Of a stretch of 9,174 bases of DNA, positions 1-6,113 are shown piece after piece. Position numbers and translations under genes: made by a program. The first letter of the stretch is position 1, and each line of letters starts with the position of its first letter. The stretch lies in contig SXVE01000050.1 in NCBI GenBank assembly GCA_005790265.1, forward strand, positions 1-9,174. Reading direction: 5' to 3'. The notes under the pieces are model-generated. The model did no database searches, was not told the DNA's origin, and saw only the letters and a list, made by a program, of their open reading frames with translations. The stretch comes from Acidobacteriota bacterium. GTDB lineage: Bacteria > Acidobacteriota > Blastocatellia > Pyrinomonadales > Pyrinomonadaceae.

Positions 1-1
1 A

Positions 2-784
2 ATCAAAGACATTGCGAAACAAATAAAACGGGCGAAAGATTTGAGCAAACCGATTATCTGGGGAATCGGCGGACACGTCATTAAAACAGGATTAGCGCCG
101 GTGCTGATTGATTTGATGATGCAGGGATTTGTGACGGCAATCGCTTGCAACGGCTCGGTTTTGGTTCACGATACGGAAATTGCTCTGGTTGGATTTACCT
201 CTGAAGACGTAGACGCAACTTTGGGAAAAGGCGATTTCGGTGCGGCGCAGGAAACGGGAGATTTGCTTAATCGCGCCGCCGTCAACGGGCAGAATGATTC
301 GCTCGGACTCGGCGAAGCGATGGGCAGAGAAGTTATACGAAGTAAACCAATTTATGCTGCATCATCAATTTTGTGTGAAACTTATGAGAACAAAATCCCG
401 GTTACCGCGCATTTAACAATTGGCGCCGACATCGGGCATTTTCATTCGATGTGTAACGGCGCGGCTTTAGGCGCAACATCGCACACAGATTTCAAACTTT
501 TTTGTTCGATTGTGAGCGAGTTGAATGGCGGCGGCGTGTATATCAACGTCGGCTCGGCAGTAACTATGCCCGAAATATTTTTGAAAGCTGTAACCGTCGT
601 GAGAAATCTCGGTTTTGAATTGCAGGATTTTACCACCGCAAATTTCGATTTTATTCAGCACTATCGTCCGCTGACCAACGTTGTGCGGCGTCCGACAGCA
701 AACGGAGCCGGGCGTGGATACTCGATTACCGGACACCACGAATTAATGATCCCATTGCTAGCCGCGATGATTCTATGCGATTAA
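2..784 (+). CDS. Deoxyhypusine synthase-like protein, 5' end missing
   Basis: The reading frame is open to the left edge. Thirteen sense codons precede a TTG at 41 and read smoothly into the protein, so the gene starts outside the window and TTG 41 is probably not the start; 260 residues are visible. Counting from the TTG, the protein has a glycine-rich WGIGGHVIKTG stretch (7-17), NGSVLVHDTEIA (37-48), a FGAAQETGDLLN segment (67-78), GADIGHFHS (128-136), NVGSAVTMPEIFLKA (169-183), DFIQHYRP (203-210) and GHHELMIPLL (231-240). The layout resembles the NAD-binding deoxyhypusine synthase fold, in which a similar FPLL segment closes the protein. Eukaryotic and archaeal enzymes transfer aminobutyl from spermidine to a lysine of eIF5A, which bacteria lack, so the role here is unknown. 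No lysine occurs after residue 182, so the family's catalytic lysine near the C-terminus appears to be absent. The family call is from remembered similarity; the substrate is unassigned. Confidence 0.6.
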   Translation: MKDIAKQIKRAKDLSKPIIWGIGGHVIKTGLAPVLIDLMMQGFVTAIACNGSVLVHDTEIALVGFTSEDVDATLGKGDFGAAQETGDLLNRAAVNGQNDSLGLGEAMGREVIRSKPIYAASSILCETYENKIPVTAHLTIGADIGHFHSMCNGAALGATSHTDFKLFCSIVSELNGGGVYINVGSAVTMPEIFLKAVTVVRNLGFELQDFTTANFDFIQHYRPLTNVVRRPTANGAGRGYSITGHHELMIPLLAAMILCD

Positions 785-790
785 AACTCA

Positions 791-841
791 AAAAAACGAG
801 AAAGGCGATTGTCATCGAACAATCGCCTTTCTCGTTTTTTT
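791..841. terminator. Bidirectional rho-independent terminator
   Basis: A perfect inverted repeat pairs 791-812 with 819-840 (22 bp, including a flanking A:T tract), with a 6-base loop. The core arm is ACGAGAAAGGCGATTGT. The A run on the left and the T run on the right make it work on both strands. It lies between the convergent genes ending at 784 (+) and 869 (-), so it probably ends both transcripts. Confidence 0.93.
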
Positions 842-868
842 ATAGGAGCCGAAAATGTTTAGAAATTC

Positions 869-1576
869 TTAGCGGTAAATATGTTCGCCGCGATAGTTTT
901 TCCACTCGTTTTCAAAATAATCAGCGTCTTCCTGACTACGCGGTTTCACTCCGACAACTGCGCCGCCGTTGCGGATACCTTCATCATAAAGCGCCGCTCT
1001 TTCTTCCGGAATACCTGAACCGATCAAAGCGCCGATTAATCCGCCGCCCAGTCCACCGGCACCGGCACCAGCAAGTGCTGCCGCAATCGGACCGGCAACG
1101 ACTAAACCTAAACCCGGAAGTAAGACGTTTGTGCCGATTGCGGCAATGCCGCCGATGATTGCGCCAAGCGTTCCGCCAATTGCTGAACCGGCACCTGCGC
1201 CTTCCATTGCTTTGGAGCCTAAAGCCGAATCATCACCGTCAGCAAACCAACTGTCGCGAGTCGAATCAGCCATCATCAAATTGACGTCATCGTCATTATA
1301 GCCGCGCTCTCTCAAGGATGAATACGCTCTTTCTGTGCTGTCACGATCTCTGAACATACCTGTCAGCATTCCGCTGTTTCCGGTTGATGAGCCGTAAGTG
1401 CTTGAACCAAGAACATCGTTGTTTTCTTGACGCGCGTTACCGAATGCGTTTTGCGTTTCGCCTTCGCGCTCGAGGCTTCTATCGCCGGATAATTCTCCAG
1501 CAGTATCTTTGATGCTGCCCACTGCTCTATCTTTTAATCCACCTACTTCATCTTTAATTGTTCCGTCGTTATTCAT
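869..1576 (-). CDS. CsbD-like / glycine-zipper general stress protein
   Basis: This 235-residue protein has three parts. Residues 5-50 are a hydrophilic, charged segment with a KDEVGGLKDRAVGSIKD stretch, resembling the CsbD-like stress family. Residues 70-107 (MLTGMFRDRDSTERAYSSL and onward) look like the short alpha-beta domain of YflT/GSP17M heat-induced stress proteins, where a RGY then D-rich turn follows a helix. Residues 125-190 are a glycine/alanine-rich hydrophobic zone with repeated GxxxG spacing (a glycine zipper), possibly membrane-associated. The tail has DEGIRNGGAVVGV (198-210), also seen in such stress proteins. The start is supported by a good Shine-Dalgarno site, GGGAGGA, about 8 bases before the ATG on the minus strand. 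There is no signal peptide. Expression under osmotic or general stress is inferred from the family; I see no clear alternative-sigma promoter. The biochemical function is not known. Confidence 0.8.
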   Translation of the reverse strand: MNNDGTIKDEVGGLKDRAVGSIKDTAGELSGDRSLEREGETQNAFGNARQENNDVLGSSTYGSSTGNSGMLTGMFRDRDSTERAYSSLRERGYNDDDVNLMMADSTRDSWFADGDDSALGSKAMEGAGAGSAIGGTLGAIIGGIAAIGTNVLLPGLGLVVAGPIAAALAGAGAGGLGGGLIGALIGSGIPEERAALYDEGIRNGGAVVGVKPRSQEDADYFENEWKNYRGEHIYR

Positions 1577-1956
1577 AACAAATATTCCTCCCGAAGTTTT
1601 TAACTTATATTTATTAGCTTATTAGCTTGATTGCGCTAAACGCAACGAATATGCCAAAGCTGCTAATCTGTTAATTTACAAAGGTTTACCTATATAATTG
1701 AGTGAGAAAAGAAATTGTTTGCAGGTAAAATTAATCGTTGTTTGTTTGGAATCGGAACGTTAATTATTTTATTTGTCTGTAATCGTTACACATTTCACAA
1801 ATCATAAATCAGCGCGTTTACCTGAATAACTTAATGCAGGTTGTAAAATAATTTGATTTTTCCTAACCAAATAACCGTCGAAGTTGTTTTAACTGAGTTG
1901 AGATTAATAAAAACTTGAAAGACGCGTTCATTCGGGGTTTTGACCGACAAACTCTG
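1577..1956. other. 380-base AT-rich intergenic gap
   Basis: This gap lies between the leftward yraN gene and the leftward stress gene, so it should hold the end of the first transcript and the promoter of the second. I see no convincing coding region and no strong rho-independent hairpin. Visible small repeats are an 8-bp tandem TATTAGCT (1612-1627), an inverted pair CAGGTAAA (1722-1729) and TTTACCTG (1817-1824) with a third TTTACCT at 1685-1691, and TAATCGTT twice (1732-1739 and 1780-1787). No -35/-10 pair on the minus strand is good enough to call. Confidence 0.6.
1585..1593 (-). promoter_or_regulatory. Strong Shine-Dalgarno of the stress-protein gene
   Basis: On the minus strand the sequence GGGAGGA lies about 8 bases before the ATG at 1576. 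It is the clearest ribosome binding site in the window; most other genes here have weak or no such site. It fixes the start codon and suggests efficient translation. Confidence 0.8.
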
Positions 1957-2424
1957 CTAATCTTCCCAAAACTTTTTGCGAAATTTATCTTCGTTCCAAA
2001 AATTTTTATAAAGATTTACGCTCGGCTGATTTTGACTTCCGAGTATAACGGCAACGGCGTCGTACCGAAAAGGAAAGGTGCGCAGATTGAATATTTTTCG
2101 GTAAACGCGCGCGGTGCGAATTATTTGGCGCTGTTTCTTTAAATCTATTGCGGAAAGCGGCGAAGCGTAAAAATCGGATACGCGCGTTTTGACTTCGATA
2201 AAACAAACGATATTTTCGTCGAGCGCAATCAAATCAATTTCGCCGGAAATCTGAACGCCTTTCCGGTTGCGACCGATTGGAACTTTAAAGTTGGACGCAA
2301 TCAACCTGAAACCGTTTTGTTCGAGAAAAACGGCGGCTAGTTCTTCGCCGCGCCGACCGACGAAACTTGTCTTTGACTCAAGCGAATGGTTATCCTGAAT
2401 ATCAAGCGAGAGAATTTCAGCCAT
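1957..2424 (-). CDS. YraN/UPF0102 family endonuclease-like protein
   Basis: With the start at the ATG at 2424 the product is 155 residues, close to the usual length of this family. It has the family hallmark GRRGEELAAVFLEQNGF (23-39), then GEIDLIALD (61-69) and FIEVKTR (75-81), followed by the K/R-rich helix (KKQRQIIRTA, 96-105) and RYDAVAV (120-126). The acidic residues E62, D64 and E77 with K79 form the E/D...ExK pattern of the PD-(D/E)XK nuclease fold; the family is related to Holliday-junction resolvases, but its physiological role is not established. A further in-frame ATG at 2472 would add 16 residues unlike the family and overlap the divergent gene, so it is less likely. An insertion (VPIGRNRKGVQIS, 48-60) separates the N-terminal helix from GEIDLIA; I associate this variant with Acidobacteriota. 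No clear Shine-Dalgarno site precedes either start. Confidence 0.9.
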   Translation of the reverse strand: MAEILSLDIQDNHSLESKTSFVGRRGEELAAVFLEQNGFRLIASNFKVPIGRNRKGVQISGEIDLIALDENIVCFIEVKTRVSDFYASPLSAIDLKKQRQIIRTARVYRKIFNLRTFPFRYDAVAVILGSQNQPSVNLYKNFWNEDKFRKKFWED

Positions 2425-2448
2425 TTTTATAAAAATTACGAAGACTTT
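2425..2448. promoter_or_regulatory. 24-base divergent start-to-start spacer
   Basis: Only 24 bases lie between the ATG of yraN (minus) and the ATG of the sorbosone-dehydrogenase-like gene (plus). It contains an AT-rich near-palindrome (TTTTTATAAAAA, 2424-2435) with a TATAAA on each strand. No matching -35 box is evident on either strand, so the promoters must extend into the coding regions or be of another type. A shared promoter zone is inferred. Confidence 0.35.
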
Positions 2449-3762
2449 ATGATTGTGAAAAAAATATACCAATTGTCAGCCGTTGCGATGCTTTTAGGTT
2501 TAACCGTTTCCGCCGGTATTTGTCAAAATGCGCCGGTAGCGAAAGAAAATAATCAAACAGCCGCCAAAACACAAAGCGCCAAACCATTGCCGAAAATTGA
2601 ACATTACACTGCACCGCAAACTTTTCAAATAAAACCGGAGAATTTGCCGAAACCGTTTGCGACCGAAAGCGCGCGGCGAAATTCAAAAGTTGTTGAGCAA
2701 CCGGCGGATGCGACGTTTAAACTGCCAAAAGGTTTTCAAGTAAATGTATACGCCGAAGGCGATTTTCGTTATCCGCGCTGGATGGCGCTTGCTCCGAACG
2801 GCGACGTTTTTGTCGCCGATTCGCGCGCTAACTCGATCATCGTTTTGCGCGACAACAACAAAGACGGAGCGGCGGACGAGCGGTTTGTTTTTGCTGACAA
2901 TCTGGCGCAGCCGTTCGGAATGGCATTTAACAAAGATTGGTTTTACGTCGCTAACACCGATTCGGTCGTACGCTACAAATACAAAAAAGGTCAGACGAAA
3001 GCCGACGGCGCGCCGGAAAAACTGATTGAATTGACGCGCGGCGGTTACAATCAGCACTGGACGCGCAATCTGATTTTTTCGCCGGACGGCACAAAACTTT
3101 ACGTGTCCATCGGCTCGGAAACGAACGCCGAAGTCGAATCGGACGAGCGCCGCGCCGCTATTTCGGTTTACGATCCGGACGGAAAAAACCATCGAATTTT
3201 CGCGTCCGGTTTGCGCAATCCGATTGGGCTCGCTTTCAACCCGCGCAACGGACAGCTCTGGACGGCGGTCAACGAACGCGACGGTTTGGGCGATGATCTC
3301 GTACCGGATTACGTGACGAGCGTACGGGAAAACGGATTTTACGGTTTTCCGTTTGCCTATATCGGACAAAATGAAGAGCCGCGCCGCAAAGGTGAAAATC
3401 CCGAATTGGTCGGTAAATCAATTGTTCCGGATGTGCTGGTAACATCGCATTCGGCGGCGCTCGGCATCGCTTTTTACGACGGGAAAATGTTTCCGAAAGA
3501 TTATCAAGGCGATGCTTTCGTCGCGCTGCACGGCTCGTGGAATCGGCAAAAATTGACCGGTTATAAAATTATTCGAGTGCGATTTAAGGACGGAAAAGTC
3601 GTCGGCAACGGTTATGAAGATTTCCTTTCCGGCTGGCTGCCGAACGAAACGTCGAACGAAGTTTGGGGCAGACCGGTCGGTTTGCTGGTCAACTCGGACG
3701 GCTCGCTGCTCATCGCCGACGACGGCGCGAGAAAAATCTGGCGTGTCAGTTACAAAAAATAG
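2449..3762 (+). CDS. Exported sorbosone/glucose dehydrogenase-like beta-propeller protein
   Basis: From ATG 2449 the product has 437 residues. It begins with an export signal: KK at 4-5, a hydrophobic core of about 9-22 (AVAMLLGLTV) and a likely cleavage near SAG/ICQ. The ATG at 2386 would place 21 polar residues before the signal and overlap yraN, so 2449 is preferred. After a polar linker, residues 95-437 form a beta-propeller of the sorbosone/soluble quinoprotein glucose dehydrogenase type: PRWMALAPNGDVFVAD (109-124), a calcium-loop-like DNNKDGAAD (135-143), H203 in the position expected for the catalytic histidine, SPDGTKLYVS (211-220), GLRNPIGLAFNP (254-265) with the typical Arg-Asn pair, NERDGLGDD (275-283) and LHGSWNR (360-366). 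Family enzymes oxidise aldoses or sorbosone in the periplasm with PQQ. No cytochrome domain or PQQ biosynthesis gene is visible, so cofactor and substrate are inferred. Confidence 0.85.
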   Translation: MIVKKIYQLSAVAMLLGLTVSAGICQNAPVAKENNQTAAKTQSAKPLPKIEHYTAPQTFQIKPENLPKPFATESARRNSKVVEQPADATFKLPKGFQVNVYAEGDFRYPRWMALAPNGDVFVADSRANSIIVLRDNNKDGAADERFVFADNLAQPFGMAFNKDWFYVANTDSVVRYKYKKGQTKADGAPEKLIELTRGGYNQHWTRNLIFSPDGTKLYVSIGSETNAEVESDERRAAISVYDPDGKNHRIFASGLRNPIGLAFNPRNGQLWTAVNERDGLGDDLVPDYVTSVRENGFYGFPFAYIGQNEEPRRKGENPELVGKSIVPDVLVTSHSAALGIAFYDGKMFPKDYQGDAFVALHGSWNRQKLTGYKIIRVRFKDGKVVGNGYEDFLSGWLPNETSNEVWGRPVGLLVNSDGSLLIADDGARKIWRVSYKK

Positions 3763-3776
3763 AAAATGATTTCAGT

Positions 3777-3810
3777 AAAAAGCGGCGCGATTGATTTGTT
3801 GCCGCTTTTC
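3777..3810 (+). terminator. Terminator after the sorbosone-dehydrogenase-like gene
   Basis: The arm AAAAGCGGC (3778-3786) pairs with GCCGCTTTT (3801-3809) around a 14-base loop and is followed by a T-rich stretch. It begins 15 bases after the stop codon at 3762. This fits a rho-independent terminator. Confidence 0.8.
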
Positions 3811-3854
3811 TTAATTGCTCGGACAATTTTTGATTGCCGAGAAATGGCAATTAA
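3811..3854. other. Nested stem-loop of unknown role
   Basis: TTAATTGC (3811-3818) is an exact inverted match to GCAATTAA (3847-3854). Inside it TCGG (3819-3822) pairs with CCGA (3837-3840) and CAAT (3824-3827) with ATTG (3833-3836), leaving a 5-base loop, one bulged A and a 6-base bulge. That makes 16 base pairs in 44 bases, directly after the terminator. There is no U run, so it is not a plain terminator. Confidence 0.5.
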
Positions 3855-3867
3855 TTCTAAATAAACG

Positions 3868-3921
3868 AAAAAGTCGCGTCTTATAATTGACCTGATCAAG
3901 ATAAAGACGTGCGCCTTTTTT
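3868..3921 (+). terminator. Second terminator-like hairpin upstream of def
   Basis: AAAAAG (3868-3873), CGC (3875-3877) and GTCTTAT (3878-3884) pair with ATAAAGAC (3901-3908, one extra A), GCG (3911-3913) and CTTTTT (3915-3920), with a 2-base bulge and one mismatch. The loop holds a short TTGA/TCAA pairing. The U run at the end makes it terminator-like; it may insulate def from upstream transcription. It is imperfect, so only moderately sure. Confidence 0.45.
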
Positions 3922-3947
3922 AGACGGTAAGGTTTTTGGTTTATAAT
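3919..3947 (+). promoter_or_regulatory. Candidate sigma-70 promoter for def
   Basis: A perfect TATAAT lies at 3942-3947, with TTTAGA (3919-3924, 4 of 6 matches to TTGACA) 17 bases upstream. Initiation about 7 bases after the -10 box would give a 5' leader of only about 9 bases before the def ATG at 3963, and no Shine-Dalgarno site is present there. Confidence 0.5.
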
Positions 3948-3962
3948 ATTTGAATTACCGTT

Positions 3963-4484
3963 ATGGCACCATTAAAAATCGTACTTTATCCCGAACCGGT
4001 TTTGACGACGCTCGGCAAACCGGTCGGCGAAGAAGAATTCGGCGAAAATTTGCAAACGCTGATCGAAGATATGTTTGATACGATGTATCAGGCAAACGGC
4101 GTCGGTTTAGCCGCGCCGCAAGTCGGCATTTCCAAACGAATCTTCGTGATGGACGTCTCGCTCGAAGACGACAAATCAAATAAATTTGCGATGATTAACC
4201 CGGAAATAATCGTACAGGAAGGCGAACAATTCGGCGACGAAGGCTGCCTGTCGTTTCCCGGAATTTACACGAAAATTCGCCGCGAAGCCCGAACCGTCGT
4301 TCGTTTCCAGGATGTTTTCGGCATAACGCAGGAACTCGACTGCACCGATTTATCGGCGCGCTGCGTTCTCCACGAAACCGACCACTGTGACGGAATCGTT
4401 TTTCTCGACCGAATGACGATGCTGAAACGCGAATTGGCGAAGAGAAAAATAAAAAAATTGCAGAATACCGGCAAATGGGAATAG
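3963..4484 (+). CDS. def: Peptide deformylase
   Basis: Peptide deformylase removes the N-terminal formyl group from new proteins, using a catalytic metal (usually Fe2+). The 173-residue length is typical. All three family motifs are present: GVGLAAPQ (46-53), EGCLS (93-97, with the metal-binding Cys95) and HETDH (137-141, with the two metal-binding histidines and the catalytic Glu138). The residue before the HExxH motif is Leu136, where many homologues have Gln, and Cys142 replaces the usual Leu after it; the catalytic residues themselves are intact. The N-terminal ILYPEPVL-like start (here VLYPEPVL, 7-14) supports ATG 3963. The start has no Shine-Dalgarno and sits just downstream of a TATAAT box. 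rocA follows 41 bases later on the same strand, so the two are probably co-transcribed. fmt, its usual neighbour, lies 2.6 kb downstream. Confidence 0.96.
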   Translation: MAPLKIVLYPEPVLTTLGKPVGEEEFGENLQTLIEDMFDTMYQANGVGLAAPQVGISKRIFVMDVSLEDDKSNKFAMINPEIIVQEGEQFGDEGCLSFPGIYTKIRREARTVVRFQDVFGITQELDCTDLSARCVLHETDHCDGIVFLDRMTMLKRELAKRKIKKLQNTGKWE

Positions 4485-4486
4485 AA

Positions 4487-4500
4487 TTTTCGCGCGAAAA
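4487..4500. repeat. 14-bp perfect palindrome between def and rocA
   Basis: TTTTCGCGCGAAAA reads the same on both strands, starting 2 bases after the def stop and 26 bases before the rocA start. It has no loop, so it is not a terminator; it could be an operator or chance in a sequence rich in CGCG and AAAA runs. Confidence 0.3.
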
Positions 4501-4514
4501 GTAAAAATCAGAAA

Positions 4515-4520
4515 AAAGGA
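4515..4520 (+). promoter_or_regulatory. Ribosome binding site choosing the rocA start
   Basis: AAAGGA ends five bases before the ATG at 4526. A second in-frame ATG at 4535 would be 14 bases from it, too far, so 4526 is the better start. Confidence 0.55.
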
Positions 4521-4525
4521 TTGAG

Positions 4526-6109
4526 ATGACTATTATGCAAACACAAAAAAGTTTAGACGAATTTAGAAACGAACCGTTCACCGACTTTTCCATTGCGGAA
4601 AATAAACAGGCGATGGAATCCGCGATTGAGAAAGTGCGCGGCGAATTGGGGCGCGAATATCCGCTAATTATTAACGGCGAAGAATTTACGTCGGAGCACA
4701 AGTTTGAAAGCATCAATCCGGCGGAGAAAAATCAGGTTGTCGGAATTTTTGCTGACGCCGACGCACACGCCGAAAGTTTGGTTGATAAAGCCATCGAAGC
4801 GGCGACCGATTCGTTCAAACTGTGGCGTAATGTTTCCGCCGAAGAACGCGCCGAATATCTTTTCAAAGCCGCCGCGATTATTCGCGACCGCAAACATTAT
4901 TTTTCCGCGTGGATGATTTTTGAAACCGGAAAAACGTGGTCGGAAGCTGACGGCGACACGGCGGAAGCGATTGACTTTCTCGAATTTTACGGTCGCGAAA
5001 TGCTGCGCTGGGCGGGAAATCAGCCGACCACGCCGTATGAAGGCGAGGATAATCGTTTCACATATATTCCGCTCGGCGTCGGCGCAATTATTCCGCCGTG
5101 GAATTTTCCGCTTGCCATTATGGTTGGAATGACGATGGCGGCGGTCGTGACGGGAAATACAACGGTTTTGAAGCCGTCGCCGGACGCGCCGACGATTGCT
5201 TACAAATTTATGGAAGTCTTGAAAGAAATCGGACTTCCCGCCGGAGTCGTCAATTTTCTGCCGAGCGCCGGAGTAAAAGTCGGCGAGCAAATGGTCGCGC
5301 ATCCGAAAACGCGTTTTATTTCGTTTACCGGATCGAAAAAAGTCGGTCTGCACATTTACGAAGAAGCGGCGAAAACCAGGGAAAATCAGCGCTGGATGAA
5401 GCGCGTCGTCGCGGAAATGGGCGGCAAAGACGCGATTGTTGTTGCCGAAGACGCCGATTTGGATTCGGCGGCGGCGGGAATCGTTTCGGCGGCGTTCGGT
5501 TTCCAAGGTCAGAAATGTTCGGCGTGTTCGCGTTTGATTGTTGACGAAAAAGTTCACGCACCGCTGATGGAAAGAATCGTCGCGCTGACGAAAACCTTAA
5601 AAATCGGACTGCCGACCGAAGCCGACACGAATATGACGGCGGTCATCAATCAAAAATCGTTTGATAATGCGACGGCGATGATCAAAAAAGGCGTTGACGA
5701 AGGCGGCAAAGTTGTCGTCGGCGGCGGCGGCGACGCGTCAAACGGTTTTTACGTCGAACCGACGATTATTGACGACGTTCAGCCGCAGTCCACCATCGAG
5801 CAGGAAGAAATTTTCGCGCCCGTTCTCGCCGTTATCAAAGCAAAAGATTTCGATCACGCGCTCGAAATCGCTAACGATACGGTTTACGGTTTGACCGGCG
5901 CGGTTTATTCGACTTCGCAGGGAAATCTGGAAAAAGCGCGGCGCGAATTTCAGGTTGGCAATCTTTATTTAAATAGAAAATGCACCGGCGCGCTCGTCGG
6001 CGTTCATCCGTTCGGCGGCTTTAATATGAGCGGAACCGACTCGAAAGCGGGCGGACGCGAATATCTTTTACAATTTATGCAGGGCAAATCCGTTTCGCAG
6101 AAAATCTGA
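4526..6109 (+). CDS. rocA: 1-pyrroline-5-carboxylate dehydrogenase (RocA/PruA type)
   Basis: This 527-residue aldehyde dehydrogenase oxidises L-glutamate gamma-semialdehyde (in equilibrium with 1-pyrroline-5-carboxylate) to glutamate with NAD+, the last step of proline and arginine breakdown. It matches the stand-alone Bacillus RocA form closely in my memory: NEPFTDF (15-21), YPLIINGEEF (45-54), SINPAEK (62-68), ETGKTWSEAD (133-142), PWNFP (191-195, with the oxyanion-hole Asn193), LKPS (215-218), the nucleotide-binding FTGSKKVG (267-274), the general base Glu297 in AEMGGKD, the nucleophile Cys331 in GQKCSACSR, EEIFAPV (427-433) and the C-terminal PFGGFNMSGTDSKAGG (495-510). There is no proline dehydrogenase domain, and no putA or rocD gene is in the window. 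It is cytoplasmic. It follows def by 41 bases and precedes an exported protein by 4 bases, so all three are probably one unit. Confidence 0.95.
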   Translation: MTIMQTQKSLDEFRNEPFTDFSIAENKQAMESAIEKVRGELGREYPLIINGEEFTSEHKFESINPAEKNQVVGIFADADAHAESLVDKAIEAATDSFKLWRNVSAEERAEYLFKAAAIIRDRKHYFSAWMIFETGKTWSEADGDTAEAIDFLEFYGREMLRWAGNQPTTPYEGEDNRFTYIPLGVGAIIPPWNFPLAIMVGMTMAAVVTGNTTVLKPSPDAPTIAYKFMEVLKEIGLPAGVVNFLPSAGVKVGEQMVAHPKTRFISFTGSKKVGLHIYEEAAKTRENQRWMKRVVAEMGGKDAIVVAEDADLDSAAAGIVSAAFGFQGQKCSACSRLIVDEKVHAPLMERIVALTKTLKIGLPTEADTNMTAVINQKSFDNATAMIKKGVDEGGKVVVGGGGDASNGFYVEPTIIDDVQPQSTIEQEEIFAPVLAVIKAKDFDHALEIANDTVYGLTGAVYSTSQGNLEKARREFQVGNLYLNRKCTGALVGVHPFGGFNMSGTDSKAGGREYLLQFMQGKSVSQKI

Positions 6110-6113
6110 TTTT

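Noticed and set aside
41..784. TTG at 41 as the true start of the first gene
   Set aside because: The frame stays open to the left edge, the preceding codons read as ordinary protein, and there is no Shine-Dalgarno before the TTG.
1612..1627. Tandem 8-bp TATTAGCT repeat as a CRISPR or mobile-element trace
   Set aside because: Only two short copies occur, with no spacers, terminal inverted repeats or transposase nearby.
1755..1781. GGAAC followed 16 bases later by GTCTGTA on the plus strand, like an ECF sigma promoter
   Set aside because: It points away from the stress gene, and no plus-strand gene lies downstream before the antisense side of yraN, so it is probably chance in AT-rich DNA.
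1915..2142. Plus-strand open frame of 75 codons at the 3' end of yraN
   Set aside because: It begins with a non-ATG codon, overlaps the opposite strand of yraN and resembles nothing known.
2449..2530. Lipoprotein signal at Cys25 of the sorbosone-dehydrogenase-like protein
   Set aside because: The residue before the cysteine is Ile, where a lipobox needs Gly, Ala or Ser, so an ordinary signal peptide is more likely.
2683..3369. Minus-strand open frame of 228 codons opposite the sorbosone-dehydrogenase-like gene
   Set aside because: It is antisense to a well-supported gene and its Arg/Val/Phe-rich text has no domain.
4664..5557. Long open frame on the minus strand (297 codons) opposite rocA
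   Set aside because: It lies wholly inside rocA, has an Arg- and Phe-rich composition typical of antisense frames, and shows no recognisable motif.
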